Part shown: positions 6,704 to 14,707 of the stretch, in pieces
How the letters are laid out: every line of letters begins with the position of its first letter
How positions within the stretch are numbered: position 1 is the stretch's first letter
Assembly: GCA_902984215.1 (NCBI GenBank)
Contig: CADWAF010005227.1
Location: 1-14,805, forward strand
Direction of reading: 5' to 3'
Length of the DNA: 14,805 nucleotides
From: Willaertia magna
Lineage: Eukaryota > Heterolobosea > Eutetramitea > Acrasida > Naegleriidae
Notes under the pieces: generated by a model
Databases searched by the model: none
Told to the model about the DNA's origin: nothing
What the model saw: the letters and a program-made list of their open reading frames with translations, nothing else
Translations under genes and position numbers: made by a program

Positions 6704-7636
6704 TCATTGGTTAGTAGCAGATGATAAGAAATGTAATAATGCATGAACATCGGAAGTATGTACAGGAGATGGTTCAATTACATTCCCGGTATTCTTTGGA
6801 ATTTTAGTATCAATATTCTTTACCTTTTTCTTCTTCTTATTATTGTTATCTACAGTATTATCCTTTTTAGAAGAAGTTGTACCCTTTCGTTTGTTCTCCT
6901 TAGTCTTCTTATGCATATACAAATCATGGAAATAACAATAATTACAAACATTATTCCAATCTTTATCTAAATAGTCAGATTTAAAGTCTGTTGGACATCT
7001 AAGTGAGAACCTTAAACGATTAGAGACTTGGTTAGTACAGCCTTTAACGCAACAATCTACTTGTCCGCTACCTCCTTGATGATTATGACTGTTTGATTTT
7101 GTTCTACTGTTACTTCTCTTTCTCGTTGTTGTTGTTGAGGTTGATGAAGAAGAAGAATGATGACTTGTTGAAAGTTTATTTGAAGTAAATGTACTTTCAT
7201 CTTCATCCTCCTCTTCTTCTTCTTCAATATAATCTTCATCTTTAGAATCATCATCTTCCTCTTCAACTTCATACTTTACCTTCTTTTTCGAAGGAGAGGA
7301 TCTTGAAGAGGTTAATGCATGTTTTGGAGTTGTAGTCATACCCGTAGCCAATGCATTACTGGTAGTGTTAGCATTATTATTCATTGCAGTAGTTGTATTA
7401 GGTGTAGTTGCTATTGTTGTTAAAGGAACCATTGAAGTAGATGAACTTAATGGTGGAGGTAATTCAATAAGGGTATGAATGGAAGGTAGTGTTGTAGTTA
7501 ATGTATTTGTATGATGATCCATACTGTTATTACTTTCACCGTCATTGTTAGAGAGCTTATTATTATTAACAGTGTTAGTTAATGGATTAAGAGTGTTATA
7601 ATCTTGACGAACTTTATCTAATAAGAATTTACGCAT
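6704..7636 (-). CDS. Nuclear protein with a GATA-like or treble-clef zinc finger
   Basis: The 310-residue product starts at ATG 7636 (MRKFLLDKVRQDYNTL); the frame upstream of it has no ATG. In order it has a Thr/Ser/Asn-rich region (20-115), a basic patch SPSKKKVK that fits a nuclear localisation signal, a Glu/Asp block (about 124-148), a Ser/Thr run, then a Cys-rich domain at about 195-245 and a Lys-rich tail. The Cys-rich domain has C196-x3-C200, C214, W-x3-C231-x2-C234 (VCNYCYFHD) and nearby His. The second knuckle C-N-x-C resembles GATA fingers, but the first has three rather than two residues between Cys. DNA binding is inferred. The long upstream region (7637-8335) suggests complex control. 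Confidence 0.78.
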   Translation of the reverse strand: MRKFLLDKVRQDYNTLNPLTNTVNNNKLSNNDGESNNSMDHHTNTLTTTLPSIHTLIELPPPLSSSTSMVPLTTIATTPNTTTAMNNNANTTSNALATGMTTTPKHALTSSRSSPSKKKVKYEVEEEDDDSKDEDYIEEEEEEDEDESTFTSNKLSTSHHSSSSSTSTTTTRKRSNSRTKSNSHNHQGGSGQVDCCVKGCTNQVSNRLRFSLRCPTDFKSDYLDKDWNNVCNYCYFHDLYMHKKTKENKRKGTTSSKKDNTVDNNNKKKKKVKNIDTKIPKNTGNVIEPSPVHTSDVHALLHFLSSATNQ

Positions 7637-8119
7637 CTTGATAAGTGGATTAGTATTAATTATTGAGTACAATGAGTTATTTACAAGTTATTAATTTGTA
7701 TGATTAGTTGGTTGGTTAGTATAGTACGCAACAACAATGATAGTATTATATACTATATGTATGTACAAGCAAGGTAATAGAGTGTTGTTGTTGATTATTA
7801 ATTTGTTTTTGGTTGTTGAAAAACAATAATTTACACGAATGTGAACAATATAACAGAAATGTTAATAAGATTATTGTTGTTTGAGATTATTGAATTGTGT
7901 TAACTGATTGATCTAGATTTGTGGTTGTTTTTTTGGGGTGTGTAGGTGTTGGTAGTACGGATTCAATAGTCAATTTGATAAATTTATTTTTAGCTTGTTT
8001 ATTTGAAGTTCATTTATTGCGCATCAGTCTAAATTTATACTTCCCACCAAAAATTGAGTGTACAGTGATTGGTTTTTAATACGTTTGTCATGTGGTTGTA
8101 ATAATTACTGTTCCTTTTT

Positions 8120-8178
8120 GTGTTAAACTTGTGTTAAAAGTTACAGTGTACGGTCACAGTTTGTTTCCACGTGTTAAA
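8120..8178. repeat. Three GTGTTAAA direct repeats
   Basis: GTGTTAAA occurs at 8120-8127, 8131-8138 and 8171-8178, with start-to-start spacing of 11 and 40 bases. The first spacing is close to one helical turn. Confidence 0.55.
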
Positions 8179-8304
8179 AAGTAATCGTTTGAGAGGTTAA
8201 AACACATTACTGTAAAATACAGAACTAATTGCTTACTTCATTAGAGCGCAAGAAACAAGCAAGAATCCCAGAAATAACAAACGCATTGTGGCTATAACCA
8301 ACAA

Positions 8305-8310
8305 TTTATT
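8305..8310 (-). terminator. Polyadenylation signal of the PNUTS gene
   Basis: AATAAA on the minus strand (TTTATT on plus) lies about 25 nt after the PNUTS stop codon at 8338-8336. Confidence 0.5.
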
Positions 8311-8335
8311 TACAATAAATTTTATACATTTAATT

Positions 8336-10551
8336 TCAACGTTTATTTGTTTTAAGTGATTGAAAATATTTTGCCTTTTCAAAATCATATTCCTCAACAC
8401 CACATTCAGGTTCAGCATCAACACCTTCATGATAGTAAGGACACTTACTTCCATTTTTACAAATACCTTTAATAAAGAAAAGACATTTTATAGGCTTAAT
8501 ATTTCTTCTTTCAGCCGAATTATACATTTCTACATTACTATTTACTGATGCTGCTGCTGTAGTACCATTGTTATTACTACCACTACTGCTGCCATTCACT
8601 GTATTATTATTACCACTTGTTGTCGTTACTGCTGATGAGGACAAGGTTTGTTGCCTTGCATTATTTTGTGAACCTTGTTGTTGCGAAGCGCCACGTTGTG
8701 AATTTCTTTTATTGTTGTTGTTAGTGGAAGAAGAAGAATTAATAGTAGCAACAGACATATTGGCTGAATTATTATTTCTCATCATCATTGCACCATTAAC
8801 ACCACCTTGTTGCATCATCATACCTATACCACCCATCTGTTGTTGTTGCGGTTGTAGTTGTTGATTGCCTGACGACACAACAACAGTACTTCCAGTAGAA
8901 GGAGCAGTCTGTCTCAAAATATTAAATAAATTGCTAAATACACCATTCTTTCCAACATCAACTGGATTACTATGACCAACACCAATCATTCCACTACCAA
9001 TACCAACACCACCAATAGGACTATTCATTCCAGTATTAAAAGGTAATGGAGAAGCAGGAGATTCATTAATATACCAATTTGCTTGCGTTGTTTTAACTTT
9101 TTCTGCCAACTCTTTAGCTTCCTCACTTTGTGCTTTTGGTATCTTTTTTAATTCTTCCAATTTTAATGGAGGTAATAAAATTAACTTTAATCCACTACCT
9201 CCATTCACACTGACATTACCAACAATAGCAGAGGTATTAGCATTAACTATAGTATTTGTTGGATATTTTACTTTACTTGTCATTGTATTTAAAATTATTT
9301 GTTTACGTTGTTTTTGTTGTGTTAAATATTGTCTTTCAATTGATTTTTCTTCATTCATTAATTCTTGTACTGATTTATGTGGTTGTAAAGGTTGTTGTTG
9401 CTGTTGTAAATTATCCGTTAAATTATTATTTAAATTATTATTCATTAAAGCATTTAATTCATATCTTGATTCAATTAACTTTACATGTTCCAATTGTTCA
9501 CTCCAACTCACTCTTTTCTTTTTAAATGATTTTTGTGATGCATTGACAACATTATTATTAAGATTACCACTCTCTTCCATTTTCATCTTCTTTTTAGGTA
9601 CATTTATTGCACCACCACTTATTACGTGTTGTTCATATTGTTGTTGTTCATTATTATTACCACCACTACTACTCATTACTTTTCTCTTTTCACTTACATT
9701 TCCAGTCATCATTCCCATCGATACATGATTACCGCCAACAATATGATTACTATTACCTTGTCCAGTAGCAACTACTGTAGTGGAAGCGCTTGTAGATTTT
9801 TTCTTTTTTATAGAACCTAAAGAAGACAACTGACCTTCAACACCACCACCAACAATACCACCACCATCAACAGCACCGCTACGATGATGATGAATCAACG
9901 TTGTACTACCACTACTAGTACTTGTACCACTTGTATTACTTGTGCCATTAACGGTAGTGGATGATGGTTGTTGTGATGCTTGTTGTACAAATTTTTGTTT
10001 CCAATCTTGAATTAAATATTCAACAATAATTTTTATTTCTTTTGAGATACTTGGTGATTTCGTTACTGAATTTAATGATTTACCAATTTTAGATGTTTTT
10101 ATATTTTCTACTGTTAATCCTTGACAAGCATTTAATTTATCTTTTAAAATTGTAACTAATTCTGTTAACATTCTATTAAAAATAATTAAAAATTAAATAA
10201 AATAATTAAAAATAATTAAAAATTAAATATTTAAATTAAATATAAATAAATTTAAATAATAAATTTAAAAAAAATAACTTACGTTTCATCATTTTGATCT
10301 AAAGCATCAGTAATCCATTCAGATAAAATAATTAATCCACCTTGTTGTATAAATTCTCTAAAAATATTCTTTTTTATAGTTGCTAATAAAACTTTAACAC
10401 ATTCTTGTTTTGCTTTTTTTATATTTTCTTTAGAGGGTATTGTATTTGGTTTAATTTCTTTACATAAATTTACAAAGGAAGGCATATTTTCCTTTTTTGT
10501 AATTTTATAGTTTTTACTTAGTTTTTTTACCTTTTCCGTTACATTGATCAT
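8336..10551 (-). CDS. PNUTS (PPP1R10) homologue: TFIIS-N domain, PP1-binding motif, CCCH finger
   Basis: Exon 1 is 10551-10283 and exon 2 is 10172-8336, together 701 residues. The intron splits a TFIIS N-terminal (LW) domain at about 45-155: QQGGLIILSEWI before it, LTVENIKTSKIGKSLN after it. A PP1-binding RVxF-type motif follows at 310-313 (KKKRVSWSEQ; animal PNUTS has KTVTW). The tail has a CCCH finger, C653-x7-C661-x5-C667-x3-H671, followed by EGVDAE, like the YHPGVNG of PNUTS. PNUTS targets protein phosphatase 1 to chromatin, where it dephosphorylates Pol II and Spt5 during termination. Between the domains lie long Asn/Gln/Ser/Gly/Met runs. All three domains in the right order make the call firm, though no PP1 binding is shown here. 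The promoter would be in 10552-11112. Confidence 0.88.
10173..10282 (-). other. Intron of the PNUTS gene, 110 nt
   Basis: The donor GTAAGT follows GAAAC at 10283, and the acceptor AATAG ends at 10173. Splicing joins phase 2 to one base and makes a Thr codon (residue 90), rebuilding the TFIIS-N domain. The intron is almost pure A and T. Confidence 0.9.
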
Positions 10552-11112
10552 TTGTTGTATACTTTTTATACTTCGTTTTTATATATATTAAATAAAAAAA
10601 TAATTATCTTAGAAGAAGGATGGCTATTCCATTCAAAACAATTGTTTTAATTCGTTAGGCTTGTTTGGTTAAAAAAAAAATTTTCCTTCTTTTTTTTTGG
10701 TACAAAAGAGTGCGAGCGGGGTAGGACCTTGATTTTTTTTTTTTTGAATTTTTTTTTGTATTTTATTTTTGAACGTTTATTTTTTTTTTGCTTGTAATAT
10801 TTTGTTATTCGGTAAAGCCGAAAGGTCAACCAATGGAAGAAGGTTAGATGGTCAATTCTATTTTATTAGGCTTGTTGGAGGAAGATGATGAATGAATAAA
10901 TGATTAAAGCTTAATGGATTAAATCAAGTGTAAAGGAATGAAATGATTATTAATTTTATATTTGTTTTAGGTAATTCGTTTCGGAATTTCAACTGTATTA
11001 AGAGCAATTGTTAAATATTCGGGACTGTCTAAATTTAAATAATTTAAGAATAATTTAAAATAAAATTAGAGTAAATAGTAATAAAAAGAAACACTTCCTA
11101 ATGATTTGAACA
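10552..11112. promoter_or_regulatory. Divergent promoter region with long T-tracts
   Basis: This 561-bp stretch lies between the PNUTS start (leftward) and the Rab14 side (rightward). It has many T runs of 8 to 13 bases between 10670 and 10790 on the plus strand, which are A-tracts in the sense direction of PNUTS. A small GC-containing break reads gtgcgagcggggtagg (10710-10725). A hairpin TTCGG-TAAAG-CCGAA lies at 10808-10822, and TTAGGCTTGTT occurs twice (10655-10665 and 10866-10876). No ORF or tRNA was found. Confidence 0.5.
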
Positions 11113-11385
11113 ATGAATTCATTCGATATCGTCACCTCTTCTACTTTACCTCCAGAACACCAATTTAAAAATGGTTATCCAACCATATTCGATGCTCTGT
11201 CCATACGGTAAGACGATTTTTAAAAATGAAAAAATGTTTGATTTCCAAATAATTTTAATTTTTTTTTAAAAAAAATTGTAAAAAATACTTTCCCACGCAG
11301 CCAACAAAAACTACCTATTTTATTGAATCCTTTCGTTTTTTTTAATATTAAAAAATATAACTTTCTAACTCTCTTCTTACGTTAA
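11113..11385 (+). CDS. Candidate small spliced ORF or upstream ORF before Rab14
   Basis: ATG 11113 opens a frame reading MNSFDIVTSSTLPPEHQF that meets a strong donor (CG|GTAAGA at 11208) just before its TAA. An acceptor CACGCAG ends at 11300. Joining 11113-11207 to 11301-11385 gives 59 codons plus a stop, with the second part reading QQKLPILLNPF and then hydrophobic residues. The stop at 11383-11385 is only 8 nt before the Rab14 ATG. So this could be a tiny separate gene, an upstream ORF, or simply the Rab14 5' leader with a 93-nt intron. Codons in the first exon use more C-ending forms (ATC, GTC, ACC) than the surroundings, which favours coding. No family is recognised. Confidence 0.3.
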
Positions 11386-11393
11386 ATTGAAAA

Positions 11394-12157
11394 ATGTCAT
11401 CTCATGAATATATTTTTAAATACATTATTATTGGAGATATGGGTGTAGGAAAATCTTGTTTATTGGTTAGTATTATAATACTTCTTCTAAAATAATAATT
11501 AATTTAATTAATAATAGCATCAATTCGTTGAACAAAAATTTCAATCTGATTGTCCTCATACCATCGGTGTAGAATTCGGTACTAGGGTAATCGAAGTAGA
11601 AGGTAAAAGTATTAAATTACAAATCTGGGATACAGCAGGTAAGTCTTTTTTTTCTATTTCCTTTATAATCTAAATAATTATTACTTTGTTTTTTAAATGT
11701 AGGTCAAGAAAGATTCCGTGCAGTTACGAGGTCATATTATAGAGGAGCAGCAGGTGCTTTAATGGTTTACGATATTACTCGTCGTAATACATTTCATCAT
11801 TTAGCATCATGGTTAACTGATGCTCGTAATCTAACAAATCCTCATACAATTATTGTATTAATTGGTAACAAATCAGATTTAGAAGATCAAAGACAAGTTA
11901 GTTTTGAAGAAGCTTCTCGTTTTGCAAAAGAGAATGGTTTAATTTATATTGAAACATCTGCAAAAACAGGTGAAAATGTTACGAAGGCTTTTATGGAAAC
12001 AGCTGGTAAAATTTATAAGAATATAGTAGATGGTGTTTTAGATCCGAATAGTGTTGAGTCTGGAATACAAGTTACAAAAACTATAATTGATCCAAATGTT
12101 ACAAATACAACTACAGGTGGTAATGGAAAACCATCTGGAGGAGGATGTCCTTGTTAA
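11394..12157 (+). CDS. rab14: Rab14 small GTPase, three exons
   Basis: The exons are 11394-11465, 11518-11638 and 11703-12157, giving 215 residues. All Ras-family motifs are present: P-loop GDMGVGKS (14-21), switch I around [10 protein letters not shown] with T39, WDTAGQE (61-67, Q66 intact), NKSD (120-123) and TSAK (149-152). [34 protein letters not shown] and [12 protein letters not shown] are diagnostic of Rab14 over Rab2 and Rab4. The C-terminus is GGGCPC, a CxC double geranylgeranylation site. Rab14 works in traffic between Golgi, endosomes and phagosomes, and in amoebae it affects phagosome and contractile vacuole function. The short N-terminus ([10 protein letters not shown]) is like that of amoebal forms. 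The unusually close upstream ORF is treated separately. Confidence 0.96.
11466..11517 (+). other. Rab14 intron 1, 52 nt
   Basis: Donor GTTAGT and acceptor ATAATAG, phase 0, between the Leu-Leu after the P-loop and HQF. The conserved SCLLHQF order of Rab14 confirms the junction. Confidence 0.95.
11639..11702 (+). other. Rab14 intron 2, 64 nt
   Basis: Donor GTAAGT and acceptor ATGTAG, phase 1, inside the Gly codon of WDTAGQE. The motif is complete only after splicing. Confidence 0.95.
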
Positions 12158-12212
12158 TGATTAATTGTATCTCTTTATATTTCTGTTAATAGTTTTTTGT
12201 ATTATTTAAATT

Positions 12213-12218
12213 AATAAA
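12213..12218 (+). terminator. Polyadenylation signal of Rab14
   Basis: AATAAA lies 56 nt after the Rab14 stop, in a 117-bp spacer before the EF-hand gene. Confidence 0.5.
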
Positions 12219-12242
12219 TATTTCCATGTTTAGTGAGTTGTA

Positions 12243-12257
12243 TTTTTTGGCGGTAAA
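12243..12257 (+). promoter_or_regulatory. E2F-like element before the EF-hand gene
   Basis: TTTTTTGGCGGTAAA matches the TTTSSCGS half of E2F/DP sites. It lies about 20 nt before the ATG at 12275. The core TTTTGGCGG is shared with the perfect site upstream of cdc25 at 14626. Confidence 0.35.
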
Positions 12258-12274
12258 GATAATTTACAAAAAAT

Positions 12275-12850
12275 ATGTCCAAAGAGTTTAATTTTACGGA
12301 AGAACAGTTGAGGGAGTATAAAGAGGCTTTTGATTTGTTTGTAAGTCAAGACAATGAAGATAATAAAGAAGGACAAGAGGGTGAGGATGAAGAACCATCT
12401 ATTACATTAGATAAACTGGGAGGTATTATGAGAAGTTTATTTCAATACCCCACCGAAACTGAATTGAAGGACATGGTAAGGGAAGTAGATGAAGATGGTA
12501 ATGGAGAAATTGAATTTGATGAATTTCTTCAACTTATGGGTTCTAAGGCGAATGAATTGGATTCTTTTGAAGAGATGAAAGAAGCATTTAAAATATTTGA
12601 TCAAGATGGAGATGATATTATTCGTAAAGAAGAATTACAAAAAGTATTTCAACATATAGGCTGTACATTAACCTTAGAAGAATGTGACTTGATGATTAAA
12701 GAGGTAGATAGAACTGGTAAGGGAGAAGGTATAGAATTTGAAGATTTTGTCAAACTAATGAAAACTAGCAGAGTTGACCTAGAAAGTACAAATCAAAACG
12801 CATATCATAGTTTATTATGCAAGCGTATGTTAAGTTATTGTTTAAAGTAA
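12275..12850 (+). CDS. Calmodulin-family EF-hand protein with an acidic insert
   Basis: The 191-residue product is clearly of calmodulin type: [16 protein letters not shown] opens it, and the linker [17 protein letters not shown] joins two EF-hand pairs. EF2 (loop 72-83, [12 protein letters not shown]) is canonical. EF3 (loop 109-120, [12 protein letters not shown]) keeps ligands 1, 3, 5 and 12, but has Asp where Gly usually sits at position 6. EF1 is broken by an insert rich in Glu, Asp and Gly at about 24-41. EF4 ([13 protein letters not shown]) has an extra residue and Lys in place of a ligand. So probably only two calcium sites work. After EF4 comes a tail of about 28 residues with two Cys, absent from calmodulin (149 residues). 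It is a calcium sensor or light chain; centrin and troponin C are alternatives. ATG 12275 is in an A-rich context. Confidence 0.9.
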   Translation: MSKEFNFTEEQLREYKEAFDLFVSQDNEDNKEGQEGEDEEPSITLDKLGGIMRSLFQYPTETELKDMVREVDEDGNGEIEFDEFLQLMGSKANELDSFEEMKEAFKIFDQDGDDIIRKEELQKVFQHIGCTLTLEECDLMIKEVDRTGKGEGIEFEDFVKLMKTSRVDLESTNQNAYHSLLCKRMLSYCLK

Positions 12851-12915
12851 AACAATTGATAAGCTTAATACTAATAATCAAACAACCAATAAGAAGAAGA
12901 ACAAAGAATAACAAA

Positions 12916-14307
12916 TTATTGTATTCTTCTCTCCTTCCACAAGTTCCTTACCATAGTAAAATACTTTTTACATTCAGCAACATAAGGTTTAGCATTCATT
13001 GCAACATAATCTCTAGGTTCACAATAATCTCTAGTATTAATATTTTGATTATCACATTCATAAAACTCTTTATAACCACCTTCAAGAATATAAATATTTG
13101 GAAATGTTAAATTAGGATAATCATGAATATGATTATTTCTATCTAATTGTCTCATTAATCTATACATTTTAGGTGCTCTACATTGTGAATATTCACAATG
13201 AAATATAATTTTATAATCTTTATATTTTTGAATAGTTGATTCATCTTTATAAATTAAATTAATTAAATCATCTGGTTTATAAATATTAATTGCATTTTGA
13301 ATATGTCCTCCTTCATATTCATGTGGAAATCTACAATCAATAATTAATATTTTAAATTTATTTTCTTTTAAAACATTAACTAATATTTCACTATCAATTG
13401 TATTACAATCACCATTACGTGGATGTGGTAATGTTGGTAAATCTAATTCATTAGTCATTGATGTTGTTACATTTAATTCAATTGTTGTTGTTAATGCACT
13501 AGCACTTGTTGAAGCATTAGCACTATTAGTAGCACTGTTAGTAGTAGTTGTACTATTAGTTGTTAAATGATTTATAAAATAATCATCATCTTCATTATTA
13601 AAATTACCAAATACATCATCTTGTTGTAATAAAATTGGTGAAATTAATTCATCATCATTAAATCCATTACAATCATCAACAACTAAATTGACAGCACAAC
13701 TATTTAATTTCTTCTTTTTACCACTTAAGGCACATTTTGAAATTAATGGAGATAACAATGTATGTGAAATAACTTCATTTCCACCACCACTAACATTACT
13801 ACTAATATTATGTATTGTTGTAGTTGTCAATGGTGAATTTTCATTACTAAATGAAGAAGTATTATTAAAATCTAAAAATTGACATCCAAATAGAGAATCT
13901 TCTCTACCACATGATCTTGGTGGACTAGAAAATATTAATTTCCTAGTTGGTGTTAATTTTATTGGTGAACTAATTGATAAACTATCACTACTTTCATTAC
14001 ACTTAATATCTTTCACAACTTCCTTTTTAATTTCTTTCATATCTTCTTTATTACTCTTTATTTTCTTTTCTAAAGGTGAATAATTTTCTTTATTTTCTTG
14101 TATTAAAATAATGTCTTCTTCTTCTTCTTCTTCATTTAAAATTAAAGAACTTGTTTTATTTATTGTTGTAGAAAATAAATTATTATTTAATAAATTATTA
14201 TTATTTAATAAAAACATTGGAGAATTACTTGAAAAAGTTGGTAATTTTAAATTTGTTGGATGAAAAGGTGATGTCTTTTTACATTTTGTTTGTCTTTGTC
14301 TTTTCAT
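12916..14307 (-). CDS. cdc25: Cdc25 dual-specificity phosphatase
   Basis: The 463-residue protein has a disordered regulatory N-half (1-285; Ser/Thr/Asn runs and a Glu run) and a rhodanese-fold catalytic domain at about 290-463. IIDCRFPHEYEGGHIQNAINI (322-342, D324) and the CX5R loop HCEYSQCR with C371 and R377 are Cdc25 hallmarks, as are LEGGYKEFY (408-416) and YVAECKKY. Cdc25 removes inhibitory phosphates from Thr14/Tyr15 of CDK to trigger mitosis. The N-half has several SP/TP sites (TSPF, YSPL, SSPIKLTP, SSPPRS) and a KEN motif at 73-75, a possible APC/C degron. The active loop has an additional Cys, C376. ATG 14307 is preceded on the sense strand by A-rich sequence. An E2F-type site lies about 320 bp upstream. 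The gene converges on the EF-hand gene with 65 bp between stops. Confidence 0.95.
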   Translation of the reverse strand: MKRQRQTKCKKTSPFHPTNLKLPTFSSNSPMFLLNNNNLLNNNLFSTTINKTSSLILNEEEEEEDIILIQENKENYSPLEKKIKSNKEDMKEIKKEVVKDIKCNESSDSLSISSPIKLTPTRKLIFSSPPRSCGREDSLFGCQFLDFNNTSSFSNENSPLTTTTIHNISSNVSGGGNEVISHTLLSPLISKCALSGKKKKLNSCAVNLVVDDCNGFNDDELISPILLQQDDVFGNFNNEDDDYFINHLTTNSTTTTNSATNSANASTSASALTTTIELNVTTSMTNELDLPTLPHPRNGDCNTIDSEILVNVLKENKFKILIIDCRFPHEYEGGHIQNAINIYKPDDLINLIYKDESTIQKYKDYKIIFHCEYSQCRAPKMYRLMRQLDRNNHIHDYPNLTFPNIYILEGGYKEFYECDNQNINTRDYCEPRDYVAMNAKPYVAECKKYFTMVRNLWKERRIQ

Positions 14308-14337
14308 GATTTTTTTTTTCTTTGTGAAATATTTAAT

Positions 14338-14385
14338 TATTAATTTTAATGAAATTTATTGAATTAATTTTAATGAAATTTATTG
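14338..14385. repeat. Tandem 24-nt repeat, two copies
   Basis: The unit, roughly TTAATTTTAATGAAATTTATTG plus two bases, occurs at 14338-14361 and 14362-14385 with one mismatch. It lies about 30 bases upstream of the cdc25 ATG, so probably in the leader or core promoter. Confidence 0.75.
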
Positions 14386-14625
14386 AAAATTTAAAATTTT
14401 AAGATTATAATGTGCCGATTGAATGTTATTGATATTATTTATTTAATAATAACAATTATTTGATAATACAGTGAAGAGTAAAAAATAGTAGATGGAAGTG
14501 TAGATTTTAAAATATTGGTTGTCTTATTAAGTGATGAGATTGTTTTAAAACAACTTATCAATGAGAGAATCGTGGTTTGTGGAATTTTTTTTTTGTGTAT
14601 GGAATTTCAATTTCTTTTGAATTTG

Positions 14626-14640
14626 TTTTGGCGGGAAAAA
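14626..14640. promoter_or_regulatory. E2F/DP-type binding site
   Basis: TTTTGGCGGGAAAAA fits the E2F consensus TTTSSCGSSAAA on both strands, in DNA that is otherwise AT-rich. It lies about 320 bp upstream of cdc25, a cell-cycle gene of the kind E2F controls in animals and plants. Confidence 0.6.
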
Positions 14641-14693
14641 TAGACGTTATTCAATTTAAAAAAAAAACTGTCAGCGAAAACTGGTTTTTTACA

Positions 14694-14707
14694 GATAAGT
14701 TCTTATC
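14694..14707. promoter_or_regulatory. Palindromic double GATA motif
   Basis: GATAAG-TT-CTTATC is a 6-bp inverted repeat with a 2-bp spacer, made of two GATA-factor-type cores. Chance occurrence is possible. Confidence 0.3.

Larger units (their letters stand above)
7637..8335 (-). promoter_or_regulatory. Long leader/promoter of the zinc-finger gene and 3' UTR of PNUTS
   Basis: This is a 699-bp stretch with no convincing ORF. The right end (8233-8335) should be the PNUTS 3' UTR. Within it I see an ATAGTA-TTATA-TACTAT palindrome (7740-7756), GTGTTAAA three times (8120, 8131, 8171), TACAGTG twice (8062, 8142), and an E-box CACGTG (8168-8173) overlapping the third GTGTTAAA. Such clustering fits a regulatory region for the gene starting at 7636. 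No factor is identified. Confidence 0.45.

Noticed and set aside
6592..6777. 61-codon minus-strand frame overlapping the end of the zinc-finger gene
   Set aside because: It is a shadow frame at the 3' end of a well-supported gene, with no protein-like features.
7637..7672. N-terminal extension of the zinc-finger protein
   Set aside because: It would need a TTG start. The first ATG is at 7636.
8568..9820. Several open frames on the plus strand over PNUTS
   Set aside because: They are reverse-frame shadows of Asn/Gln/Ser/Gly repeats. Their products are Leu/Cys/Ile runs without domains.
10647..10829. 60-codon Lys-rich minus-strand frame in the divergent region
   Set aside because: It reads through poly-A tracts, giving Lys runs. 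There is no support beyond the open frame.
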